In this document: positions 1-8,119 of the stretch, piece after piece
Numbering within the stretch: position 1 is the stretch's first letter
Layout of the letters: each line of letters opens with the position of its first letter
DNA from: an uncultured Clostridia bacterium
Lineage (GTDB): Bacteria; Bacillota; Clostridia; TANB77; CAG-508
Assembly (NCBI GenBank): GCA_934149115.1
Contig: CAKPDW010000007.1
Coordinates: forward strand, 1 to 35,509
Direction of reading: 5' to 3'
DNA: 35,509 bases
Translations under genes and position numbers: made by a program
Notes under the pieces: model-generated
Databases searched by the model: none
What the model was told of the DNA's origin: nothing
Seen by the model: the letters and a program-made list of their open reading frames with translations, nothing else

Positions 1-1
1 A

Positions 2-1810
2 GATAAAGTTGGTCCATACACTTGTGAAATGTTCATATGTAAAAACGGCGAAACAGGTAAAGTAATAAAAACACCAGAATGTAGAAGATTTGAAGCAACA
101 TTAATTGTAGGTGTATCTGGAGCAGGAAAAACAACAATGGCATTTGAACCAATGATTGCTCGTGATATTGAAAAGAAATTCTTTTTACATGAAGCTTCAA
201 AAGAATTAGGATTCACAGCATTAAAAACAGGAATCGCATCAATAAGAGAACCATATTCAAACGAATATTTAAACGCAAACTTTTCACTAGATATGTTAGA
301 TATACGACCAGGAAAAGAAAAAATATTTAATACATATTTGAAAAAATTAATATATAGTTCTTCTGGTTCAAAAAATATATATAGAAATGTAGGATTAACT
401 TACATGGCACCAGATTATGAATCAATTTCACACATAATAGAAGTACTAGATAATTATGGTATGCCTTACAATTTAATTGATCCTAATAATCCAAATTCAA
501 TTGGTCTTAACCCATTTGTTTTTGATGATCCAGTAAAAACTTCAATTTCGATTTCTGCAGTTCTAAAAAGAATGTATGAAACAAATGAAGTAACAGTACA
601 ACAAGCATTCTACCAAAACATTACAACACAAGCAATTGAAAACTTATCTTTATTATTAAAAGAAATATATCCAAAAACACACAATGGTCTACTACCTAAC
701 TTAGAAGATTTATTAATGATGTTAAACAATTTTGAATTAGTAGAAAAATTCTGTGAAAAAATGAAAAAGATTCCAGAATTAGCAGATAAATATAAAATAT
801 TACTTACATATTTTCAAAATAATTTTTATACAAATTCTTCAGGATATGAAGATACAAAAAAATCACTTCAAGCAGCAAGTGCACAACTAGAAAATCTACT
901 TCGTTTCCAAGGAGTAAGAAATATTTTATGTAACAGAACACACAACGTAGATTTTGATAAAGCTTTAGCAAATGGAGAAATAACTCTTATCTGTACCAGA
1001 CGTGGTGATTTAGGAGCCTCAATCAATAAAGCATTCGGATTATTCACATTGCTTTTAATGCAACACTCAATAATATCTAGACCAGGTACAGAAAAAACAA
1101 GAATACCACACTTCTTATATATTGATGAATTTCCACCATTTGTATGTAAAGCAACAGAAGATTTCTTCACACTATTCAGAAAATACAGAGTTGGACTTAT
1201 CATCTCAGCTCAAAACTTATCACAATTTGGAACAAATAATACTTTAACAAGCAGTCAAAGTTATAGACAAACTATACTTGCAAACTGTACAACAAAGATT
1301 GTATTTGGTAATAATACACCAGAAGACAATGAATGGTGGGAAAAAGAATTTGGTGAAAAACGTGATTGGAAATTTAAAAAAGATTACAACACCAAATCAA
1401 AAGATGGTGCAGAACCTGGCTATGATCAAAAATTAGGAGATATAAGCTGGTCATATACACAAAACTTCAAAGCTGGAAAAGTTCAATCTCAGAAATTTAA
1501 AGCAATCATATATAAAACAAGAGACATAAAAGGAAAAATGTTAGTAGGAAAAGGAAAACTTGATTTCCTAGAATCAAAATATAAAGAAAAACATCATCCA
1601 AAACAATTTAACTTTGCCAAATATTCTGATTCAGCAACTACAACAAGAGAAAGTAAAAACGAAATATTAAATTCATTACTTGGTTCACCAAAATTTGATA
1701 CAAATATGACAGATGATGATGGTCCAATAAAATACAATTCAACAGACTCAAAAACATTTTTAGAAAATGATGGAGCAATAACATATAATATAAATAAAAA
1801 GAACAAATAA
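2..1810 (+). CDS. TraG/VirD4-like conjugative DNA-transfer ATPase, 5'-truncated by window edge
   Basis: The frame is open from base 2, and the first ATG (base 29) has no ribosome site, so the true start lies outside the window. Counting from that ATG, a P-loop GVSGAGKTT is at residues 28-36 and a Walker B-like FLYIDEF at about 361-367. After these come a VirD4-style IISAQNLSQF segment and ILANCTTKIVFG, which resembles the ILGNCDTxIFLG stretch of type IV coupling proteins. LNPF in the middle also fits that family. The role would be an inner-membrane hexameric ATPase that feeds DNA or protein to a type IV secretion channel. The visible part contains no membrane segment; any would be in the missing N-terminus. 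No relaxase or other Tra gene is visible downstream, so this is either the end of an integrated element or a stand-alone gene. A VirB4/HerA-type ATPase is the alternative. Confidence 0.7.
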   Translation, partial: DKVGPYTCEMFICKNGETGKVIKTPECRRFEATLIVGVSGAGKTTMAFEPMIARDIEKKFFLHEASKELGFTALKTGIASIREPYSNEYLNANFSLDMLDIRPGKEKIFNTYLKKLIYSSSGSKNIYRNVGLTYMAPDYESISHIIEVLDNYGMPYNLIDPNNPNSIGLNPFVFDDPVKTSISISAVLKRMYETNEVTVQQAFYQNITTQAIENLSLLLKEIYPKTHNGLLPNLEDLLMMLNNFELVEKFCEKMKKIPELADKYKILLTYFQNNFYTNSSGYEDTKKSLQAASAQLENLLRFQGVRNILCNRTHNVDFDKALANGEITLICTRRGDLGASINKAFGLFTLLLMQHSIISRPGTEKTRIPHFLYIDEFPPFVCKATEDFFTLFRKYRVGLIISAQNLSQFGTNNTLTSSQSYRQTILANCTTKIVFGNNTPEDNEWWEKEFGEKRDWKFKKDYNTKSKDGAEPGYDQKLGDISWSYTQNFKAGKVQSQKFKAIIYKTRDIKGKMLVGKGKLDFLESKYKEKHHPKQFNFAKYSDSATTTRESKNEILNSLLGSPKFDTNMTDDDGPIKYNSTDSKTFLENDGAITYNINKKNK

Positions 1811-1890
1811 TATATAGAGCAGACATTAATTTATCAAAACATCTTTATTTTAATAACAAATATGGGAAGTTTCAAAAACATTCCTACAGC

Positions 1891-1930
1891 AAAAAACGGA
1901 AAGTTAAATAATACTACTTTCCGTTTTTTT
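1891..1930. terminator. Bidirectional rho-independent terminator
   Basis: A perfect 14-bp stem (1891-1904 with 1916-1929) has an 11-base loop, an A-run on its left arm and a T-run on its right. It lies between the convergent TraG-like and P-type ATPase genes and can serve both strands. Confidence 0.9.
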
Positions 1931-1980
1931 ATACTATAAAATTGATTTATACATTAACTAAATTACCCTCTACTCGACTT

Positions 1981-4596
1981 TTAAATCCATTCATGGAATT
2001 TATTAATATAAATTCTTTTTGCAATCTGAGCAACTATACAATACAAAAATGTTACTGTTAAAATCAAAACAATAAACTCACCTGCAATAGGAACTAATCC
2101 AATCATTTTTCCAACAAATGTGAATGGAATAATTAATCCAATAACACTTAACAAAATTGAAGAAATATACACAGCTCTATGTGCATTACTCTGTACAAAA
2201 GGTATCTTAGCAGTTCTAATAATATGCATACCTGCCAAATTAGAAACTATACTATAACTAAACCAAATTGTTTGGAACATACTCACTTCCCTAACCCCAA
2301 GCACAAACCATAATGAAGCAAAAACAAGTAAATCAAAAGCAGAACTAATAGGTCCCATAAACAACATAAAATCTTTTAAACTTCTAACATCAACCTTTTT
2401 AGGTTTTCTCAAAGAGTCTTTATCAACATGGTCAAAAGGCAAAGTCATCTGGCCAAAGTCATATAGCAATCCCTCAACAAGCAATTGTATAGGAGTTTCA
2501 GGTAAAAATGGTAAAGCCACACTAGCAACAACAACAGATAACACTTCACCAAAATTAAAACTTGTAGCTAATTTAATATATTTTAATAAATTAGCAAACG
2601 TTCTTCTTCCCTCATCTACACCATCTAATAAAACCTTTAAATCTTTCTCCAACAATATAATATCAGCAGATTCTTTAGCAATATCAACAGCTGTGTCAAC
2701 AGAAACACCTACATCAGAATTTGAAAGTGAAGGACTATCATTAATTCCATCTCCCATGTAACCAACAACATTTCCCATATCTTTTAAAATTCTTACAATT
2801 CTTGCTTTTTGTATTGGAGATAATTTGGCAAAAATATTATTTTTCTTCAATAATCTAGCAACACCCATATCATGCAATTTATCAATCTCAGATCCCTCTA
2901 TAATATTTTGAGTATTAATTCCAACCTTTCCACAAATACATCTTGTAACATCAACATTATCACCAGTTAGAACAATAACTCTTACACCAGCCTTATTTAA
3001 CTTTGCAACTGATTCTTTCGCTGATTCCTTAGGTGGATCTAAGAATCCAATAAATCCTAGAAATATCATTTCACGTTCATCATCAACAGAAAAGTTCTCA
3101 TTCAAAATATCATATTTTTTTTCACAAACACCAACAACTCTTAATCCATCTTTATTTAGCTTTTTACTAATAGTCAAAACATTTTTTCTAATCGTATCAG
3201 TAATATTTATAAGTTTTCCATCAATTTCCACCATAGTACAAATTGATAAAATTTCCTCAATTGCACCTTTAGTAATAAGAAAACTCTTTTCCCCTTCTTT
3301 TGACACAACTACAGACAATCTTCTTCTAGTAAAATCAAACGGAATTTCATCAACTTTTTTATACTCATCATCTAAACTCTGTAACCCATTTTCATGAGCT
3401 CTTTTTATAACAGCCTCATCAATATTACCTTTCAATCCAGTTTGAAAATTCGCATTCAAATATGCATATTTCAAAATTTTATCACTAGTCTTTCCAGTAG
3501 CATCAAGATATTTTTCCAAAACAATTCTATCTTCAGTCAAAGTTCCTGTTTTATCAGTACATAAAATATTCATTGCACCAAAATTTTGAATAGAATCCAA
3601 TTTCTTAACAATAGTTTTTTTCTTTGACATTCTAACAGCACCTTTTGATAAACAAGATGACAAAATAACTGGTAATAATAAAGGTGTTATAGTAATAGAA
3701 ATAGCAACAGCAAAAGTAAAAGCAGTAAGCAAATCATGTTTCCAAGCGTTAAATAAGAATATTATAGGAATTATTAAAACCATAAAACGAATTAATAATT
3801 TACTAATATTTTCTATTCCTCTTTGAAAAGACGTTTTTGGTTTATTTGGTGCAACACTCTTAGCTATTTTTCCAAAATAGGTACTATCCCCCACTTTAAT
3901 TACTACACCTTTTGCACTTCCTGAAATAACATTTGTTCCCATAAAACAAATATTATCTAAATCTAAAATGCTATCTATTTCTTCTGTATTCTCAGTATTA
4001 ACAACCTTTCTAACTGAATCAGATTCTCCAGTTAAAGAAGATTGCCCAACATATAAATCTTTAGATTCAATCAATCTTAAGTCTGCAGGAATCATTGTTC
4101 CAGCTGACAAAGAAACAATATCACCTATTGTCACACTTTTCAAAGACACATCAACTTTTTTTCCATCTCTTAAAACTGTTGTAGTAGTTTCAACTAATTC
4201 TTTTAATTTTTGTGCAGCTTTGTTTGATTTATATTCTTCAGTAAATTCCAATAATGTACTAACAACCACTAGAACTAGAATTACAATTATATTTGCAAAA
4301 CTTGGATCTTTTGGTAAAAAGACATCAGTATAAAATAAAATTAAAACAATACCCAACAAAATACTATTAAATGGACTAAATAAACTTTGCGTAAAAAAAT
4401 GATACCACTTTTTAGGTTTAGCTTGTTTCACTTCATTTTTGCCGTATTTCTCAATATTACGCTCAGCCTGTTCCTGCGACAATCCATTAACATTAACATC
4501 AAATTCTTTAACAAAATCATCCTTATTTAGTGAACATTGTTTTCCATATAGTTTATTAACATCCACTACATCTTTTGTACTCTGCAAAATAATCAC
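1981..4596 (-). CDS. mgtA: MgtA/MgtB-family (P3B) P-type cation ATPase with altered ion-site residues
   Basis: At 871 residues it has the normal length of an MgtA Mg2+ importer. In order: N-terminal cation-ATPase domain, TGES actuator motif (189-192), phosphorylation motif DKTGTLT (348-354, Asp348), KGA nucleotide-binding motif (443-445), TGDN (544-547), hinge GDGINDSP (615-622), then about six C-terminal helices. The text around Asp348 (LDSIQNFGAMNILCTDK) is diagnostic of the MgtA group. Three places in the helices that form the ion path differ from E. coli MgtA as I remember it: M4 TPEMLP is TPLLLP (Leu306), M5 FGNVF is FGEVL (Glu684), and M6 QNLMYD is EGLLYD (Glu708); Asp713 is kept. The substrate may therefore not be Mg2+. 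The start codon is GTG with only a weak ribosome site, so the start is approximate. No M-box riboswitch fits in the roughly 110-base upstream gap. Confidence 0.88.
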   Translation of the reverse strand: MIILQSTKDVVDVNKLYGKQCSLNKDDFVKEFDVNVNGLSQEQAERNIEKYGKNEVKQAKPKKWYHFFTQSLFSPFNSILLGIVLILFYTDVFLPKDPSFANIIVILVLVVVSTLLEFTEEYKSNKAAQKLKELVETTTTVLRDGKKVDVSLKSVTIGDIVSLSAGTMIPADLRLIESKDLYVGQSSLTGESDSVRKVVNTENTEEIDSILDLDNICFMGTNVISGSAKGVVIKVGDSTYFGKIAKSVAPNKPKTSFQRGIENISKLLIRFMVLIIPIIFLFNAWKHDLLTAFTFAVAISITITPLLLPVILSSCLSKGAVRMSKKKTIVKKLDSIQNFGAMNILCTDKTGTLTEDRIVLEKYLDATGKTSDKILKYAYLNANFQTGLKGNIDEAVIKRAHENGLQSLDDEYKKVDEIPFDFTRRRLSVVVSKEGEKSFLITKGAIEEILSICTMVEIDGKLINITDTIRKNVLTISKKLNKDGLRVVGVCEKKYDILNENFSVDDEREMIFLGFIGFLDPPKESAKESVAKLNKAGVRVIVLTGDNVDVTRCICGKVGINTQNIIEGSEIDKLHDMGVARLLKKNNIFAKLSPIQKARIVRILKDMGNVVGYMGDGINDSPSLSNSDVGVSVDTAVDIAKESADIILLEKDLKVLLDGVDEGRRTFANLLKYIKLATSFNFGEVLSVVVASVALPFLPETPIQLLVEGLLYDFGQMTLPFDHVDKDSLRKPKKVDVRSLKDFMLFMGPISSAFDLLVFASLWFVLGVREVSMFQTIWFSYSIVSNLAGMHIIRTAKIPFVQSNAHRAVYISSILLSVIGLIIPFTFVGKMIGLVPIAGEFIVLILTVTFLYCIVAQIAKRIYINKFHEWI

Positions 4597-4706
4597 ACTT
4601 CTTTCTTTAAATTATTTATATAAATATATAATCGCTTTTCACAATTATATAAAGCAAACTAATTTACATTTTTTATTTTTTCTATTTCTGTATCTATTTA
4701 TGCATT

Positions 4707-5648
4707 TTAAATTTTATATATCAAAGCCACAAAAAAACCTTCCATTAATTTTGAAGGCAAAATTTTTATTGCCTTAGATATATCCCTATTTAATCCCTGA
4801 TTATCACCAGGAAGAATATTTCTTATTTCAAGATTAATATCTTTCAATTTTATATCAAAATTATTTAATGCCCATTCTAAAACTTCTTCATTTTCATGAC
4901 GATTTATTGTACACGTAGAATATACCATAAACCCACCATGTTTTAAAGATTTATACGCACTTTCAAATAATTTTTTTTGAAGCTTAACTAACTCATTTAC
5001 AGTTCTCTCAGACCAGCCACGATATGTTTGAACCTTTGTTGCAACAAAACGTCCTTCCCCACTACATGGTGCATCTAACAAAACTTTATCAAATTGTTCA
5101 GTATACTCATTTCCAAGTTTTTCGCCTCTCCTATTAATAACTTCAACAATTTTAGCCTCTTGCATCTTCACATTATATTTTAATCTTTCACACCTAATTT
5201 TATCAAGTTCATTTGCTAAAATATATCCATCGTTTTTCATTAAGCAAGCAAGTTCTGTAGTCTTACTCCCTGGTGCAGAAGTCATATCAAGAACTTTCTC
5301 CCCACTTCTTGGATTTAAAACCAAAGGAGGAACCATACTAGAAAGACTTTGAAAATATACAAAACCTTTTTTATAAACATCTAATTTTTGAATATCCTTC
5401 TCCTTTGCATTTTTTATAATTAATGCATCTGAATACCAAGGCACTCTTTCAAATTTAATATTAACTTCCTTAAAATATCTCATCAAATCCTGAATATTAT
5501 ATTTTATAGTATTTACCCTTAATGTTAAAAATCTATCATCAGTCATTCCAAGAAGAATTTTATCAACACTAACAGGTGAATACATCTCATACAATTCATC
5601 AATAAATTTTTTAGGTAATCTTTTTTTTATTTCAGTTATAGATAACAT
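4707..5648 (-). CDS. RsmB/RsmF-like (NOL1/NOP2/Sun) RNA m5C methyltransferase, short form
   Basis: Predicted to methylate C5 of a cytosine in rRNA or tRNA using SAM. From the chosen start (313 residues), the SAM-binding loop DMTSAPGSKT is at 121-130, DAPCSGEG at 192-199 (Cys195), and STCTINRHENEE at 244-255 (catalytic Cys246). Both family cysteines are present. The protein ends soon after the catalytic domain and lacks the long C-terminal RNA-binding extension of E. coli RsmF. The target RNA cannot be told from sequence. An ATG at 5666 overlaps the stop of the upstream oxidoreductase gene but has no ribosome site. The ATG at 5648 follows AAAGGAG at ideal spacing, so I chose it. It is co-transcribed with the FAD oxidoreductase gene, and its start is likely coupled to that gene's stop. 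Confidence 0.88.
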   Translation of the reverse strand: MLSITEIKKRLPKKFIDELYEMYSPVSVDKILLGMTDDRFLTLRVNTIKYNIQDLMRYFKEVNIKFERVPWYSDALIIKNAKEKDIQKLDVYKKGFVYFQSLSSMVPPLVLNPRSGEKVLDMTSAPGSKTTELACLMKNDGYILANELDKIRCERLKYNVKMQEAKIVEVINRRGEKLGNEYTEQFDKVLLDAPCSGEGRFVATKVQTYRGWSERTVNELVKLQKKLFESAYKSLKHGGFMVYSTCTINRHENEEVLEWALNNFDIKLKDINLEIRNILPGDNQGLNRDISKAIKILPSKLMEGFFVALIYKI

Positions 5649-5658
5649 TTTTTCTCCT

Positions 5659-7224
5659 TTACTCATGTTCTAGTACTGCAATAGCACATTTAATTCCATC
5701 AACTCCAGCAGACATAATTCCACCAGCATAACCAGGGCCTTCACCACAAGGATACAACCCCTTAACAGTTTCTGATTGCAAACTATCATCTCTTACAATC
5801 CTTACAGGAGAAGAACTTCTCGTTTCAACACCTGTCATTATAGCATCACTATCTGCAAAACCTTTTATCTTAGTATCAAAATATTTAATTCCCTCTTTCA
5901 AAGTATTGGATACAAAAGAAGGTAAAATAGCATTTAAGTTAGCGAATGTTACACCTGGTTTATATGTTGGTTTTATACTTCCAATCTTTTCTGTTTTTCT
6001 ATTTTCAAAAAAATCTTCAACTCTTTGAATTGGAGCATAATAATTGCTTCCCCCAAGTACAAACGCTTTTTTCTCCAATTCTTTTTGAAATTCCAAACCT
6101 GCCAACGGATTATCTCCCTCAAAATCGTTTGGAGTTACATTAACTAAAACAGCACTATTAGCATTTTCTCCATCACGAGCAAATTTACTCATTCCATTTG
6201 TAACAACTGTTCCTTCCTCACTTGATGAAGCCATAACAAATCCACCAGGACACATACAAAATGTATAGCATGATCTACCTGTATTTTTATTATGATAAGC
6301 TAATTTATATTCAGCTACTGGTAATTTCAATTTTGATTTATTTCCATATTGTGACTCATTAATCATACTTTGTTTATGTTCAATTCTGACTCCAACTGAA
6401 AAATTTTTACGTTCCATTTTCAAATTTTTAGAATATAATACTTCAAAGGTATCCCTTGCACTATGTCCAATAGCTAATATAGCTGTATCTGTTTGTATCT
6501 CTCTTTTATCAGTAATAACCTTTTTTATTTTATTATCTTCAAACCAGAAATCAATAACCTTTTCTTCAAATAAAAACTCTCCACCTTTTTCTATTATATA
6601 ATTTCGCATATTAGAAATTATTTTAATCAAGTTATCAGTACCAATATGAGGTTTATTTACATATTTAATTTGCTCTGGAGCTCCAAACCTAACAAACTCC
6701 TCAAGAACATTTCTACAATAAATGCTATGAATTCCAGAAGTAAGTTTTCCATCAGAAAAGGTACCAGCACCACCTTCACCAAATTGAATATTAGACCTTA
6801 CATTAAGTTTTCCCCCATTAATAAATTCATCTACATCTTTTTTTCTATCTTCTACACATTTTCCTTGTTCAATAATAATTGGCTTAACACCATTATTAAC
6901 TAAAACCAGCCCAGCAAATAATCCGGCTGGGCCAGCTCCAATAATCACTGGTCTAAAACCACTTTTCCTTTTAACTTGAACTTTTATATCACATACTTCT
7001 TTATCAACTTTTTTTATCTTTGGATATTTCTTTTCATTTTTTACATTAACATCAATCGTATAATTAAAAAAAATATCATCTTTATTTCTAGCATCAATAG
7101 ATTTTTTAAAAATACTATAATTACATACATCGAAAAAATTAATCTTATATTTTTTACATGCATACATTACAATGTCATTTTTTGTTAAATCTTCTCTTAT
7201 TTTAATATTTTCCAATCTTAACAT
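5659..7224 (-). CDS. FAD-dependent oxidoreductase (COG2509-type NAD(FAD)-utilising dehydrogenase)
   Basis: A 521-residue flavoprotein. The dinucleotide-binding GxGxxG is GAGPAG at 96-101, with the ribose-binding Glu of PIIIEQG about 20 residues later. It has an N-terminal extension of about 90 residues that is common in this family. Family-like segments follow: FGEGGAGTFSDGKLTSG, CMCPGGFV, and the C-terminal FAD segment LYPCGEGPGYAGGIMSAGVDG, which closes the flavin site. The enzyme family is widespread in Clostridia, but its substrate is not established and I do not assign one. A good sigma-A promoter lies just upstream (7250-7278). The stop lies only a few bases before the start of the methyltransferase gene, which indicates an operon. 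Confidence 0.87.
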   Translation of the reverse strand: MLRLENIKIREDLTKNDIVMYACKKYKINFFDVCNYSIFKKSIDARNKDDIFFNYTIDVNVKNEKKYPKIKKVDKEVCDIKVQVKRKSGFRPVIIGAGPAGLFAGLVLVNNGVKPIIIEQGKCVEDRKKDVDEFINGGKLNVRSNIQFGEGGAGTFSDGKLTSGIHSIYCRNVLEEFVRFGAPEQIKYVNKPHIGTDNLIKIISNMRNYIIEKGGEFLFEEKVIDFWFEDNKIKKVITDKREIQTDTAILAIGHSARDTFEVLYSKNLKMERKNFSVGVRIEHKQSMINESQYGNKSKLKLPVAEYKLAYHNKNTGRSCYTFCMCPGGFVMASSSEEGTVVTNGMSKFARDGENANSAVLVNVTPNDFEGDNPLAGLEFQKELEKKAFVLGGSNYYAPIQRVEDFFENRKTEKIGSIKPTYKPGVTFANLNAILPSFVSNTLKEGIKYFDTKIKGFADSDAIMTGVETRSSSPVRIVRDDSLQSETVKGLYPCGEGPGYAGGIMSAGVDGIKCAIAVLEHE

Positions 7225-7249
7225 TTAAAACTTCTCTCTTTCTACATAT

Positions 7250-7278
7250 TTTATATCATATCTACAATATTTTCTCAA
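7250..7278 (-). promoter_or_regulatory. Sigma-A promoter for the FAD oxidoreductase-methyltransferase operon
   Basis: Read on the - strand, -35 TTGAGA (7273-7278) and -10 TATAAA (7250-7255) are 17 bases apart, about 25 bases before the start codon at 7224. Confidence 0.65.
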
Positions 7279-7412
7279 TAATATTTTTTTATCGGATTCT
7301 TTTTTATCAAATTTTTAATCTAAAATGTATCCACAAATATATGTTACATTTTCGCAACAAATTATATCGTTTTTTACAAAAATATTTCTTAAATATTTTT
7401 TTTCGATTACAC

Positions 7413-7441
7413 TTGACAAATAATATTGTTATTGCTATAAT
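7413..7441 (+). promoter_or_regulatory. Perfect consensus sigma-A promoter with extended -10
   Basis: TTGACA (7413-7418) and TATAAT (7436-7441) are 17 bases apart, with TGC directly before the -10 hexamer. All twelve consensus bases match, so strong constitutive transcription toward the 56-codon gene is expected. A small inverted repeat (7456-7461 with 7474-7479) follows the start site and could be a 5' hairpin or an operator. Confidence 0.88.
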
Positions 7442-7535
7442 GTGATTATAAATTGGGATACTTATACAATTTTGTATCCACTTACAAAAGTAATAAAAAA
7501 CATACTACAGATAAAAAAATTAGGAAGTGATTCAA

Positions 7536-7706
7536 ATGAAAAAATATAATTATGAAACAAAGGAAACACCTGAAACTCTAGCACTTACGGTAAGAAAAGA
7601 ACATAGATTATTAGTAATAAATAATGCTTTACAAACAAGTAAAAGAATATCAATTAAAGTTATATTCTCTGCTGTAGCATTAACTCTACTTAATCTATTT
7701 GTATAA
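7536..7706 (+). CDS. Small membrane peptide, 56 residues, unknown function
   Basis: The start ATG follows TAGGAAGTGA at good spacing and ends in TAA. The peptide has a charged, probably cytosolic N-terminal half (MKKYNYETKETPETLALTVR...) and one hydrophobic helix at about residues 39-56 (VIFSAVALTLLNLFV) running to the C-terminus. That makes it a likely tail-anchored single-pass membrane protein. It does not look like a standard toxin: the charged half is too long and no antitoxin RNA is evident, although the transcript extends about 190 bases past the stop before the terminator at 7900-7931. I do not recognise the family. The perfect promoter, ribosome site and own terminator make a real, well-expressed gene likely. 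Confidence 0.72.
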   Translation: MKKYNYETKETPETLALTVRKEHRLLVINNALQTSKRISIKVIFSAVALTLLNLFV

Positions 7707-7899
7707 TTAAAAAATTAAAAAAATATCAGAAAAATTTTTGAAAAAAATTTATTCATATATCAATTTATGTAGAAAAATATTTATATAAATTTATATCATG
7801 AATTATTTCATATACCCAAAATATTGTAAAACTTTTATGTTTTATATTTGAATTCTAAATTACATATAAAAATGATTTTAAAAAACATATATATTTTTT

Positions 7900-7936
7900 A
7901 ACAGGTAAGCCACATAAAATGCTTACCTGTTTTCTT
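7900..7936 (+). terminator. Rho-independent terminator of the 56-residue peptide transcript
   Basis: An 11-bp perfect stem (7900-7910 with 7921-7931), AACAGGTAAGC and its complement, with a 10-base loop, is followed by TTCTTATTA. Confidence 0.85.
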
Positions 7937-8056
7937 ATTAATTTTTTAGTCTTTACTCTACTCTTTATATTTTTCTATAAAATTGAAATTTTCAGTAAAT
8001 TTGTTCGAGCGCGAAAATTTATTTTATAAATTTTCTGTGCCATTTTTTATATAATA

Positions 8057-8090
8057 ATAATCTCCTAGAATAATTCTAAGAGATTATTAT
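8057..8090 (-). terminator. Terminator of the DUF11/VWA surface gene
   Basis: An inverted repeat of about 15 bp surrounds a short loop, 30-60 bases after the stop at 8120. Its one imperfect position is a G-U pair on the - strand but a C-A mismatch on the + strand, which suggests the - strand transcript is the one served. The T tract is weak. Confidence 0.65.
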
Positions 8091-8119
8091 TTTTATATTA
8101 TTATATTAATTGCATAATC

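Larger units (their letters stand above)
7707..8119. other. Intergenic stretch between converging transcripts
   Basis: No open frame with a ribosome site was seen. The first 190 bases are very AT-rich and form the 3' region of the small-peptide transcript. Then come its terminator (7900-7931), an AT hairpin (8013-8022 with 8026-8035, 10 bp) and the terminator of the giant surface gene (8057-8090). Confidence 0.6.

Noticed and set aside
4597..4706. M-box Mg2+ riboswitch before the MgtA-type gene
   Set aside because: The gap is only about 110 bases, very AT-rich and without the needed helices.
8002..8012. GTTCGAGC stretch resembling a tRNA T-loop
   Set aside because: No acceptor, D or anticodon stems fit around it; no tRNA gene is supported anywhere in the window.
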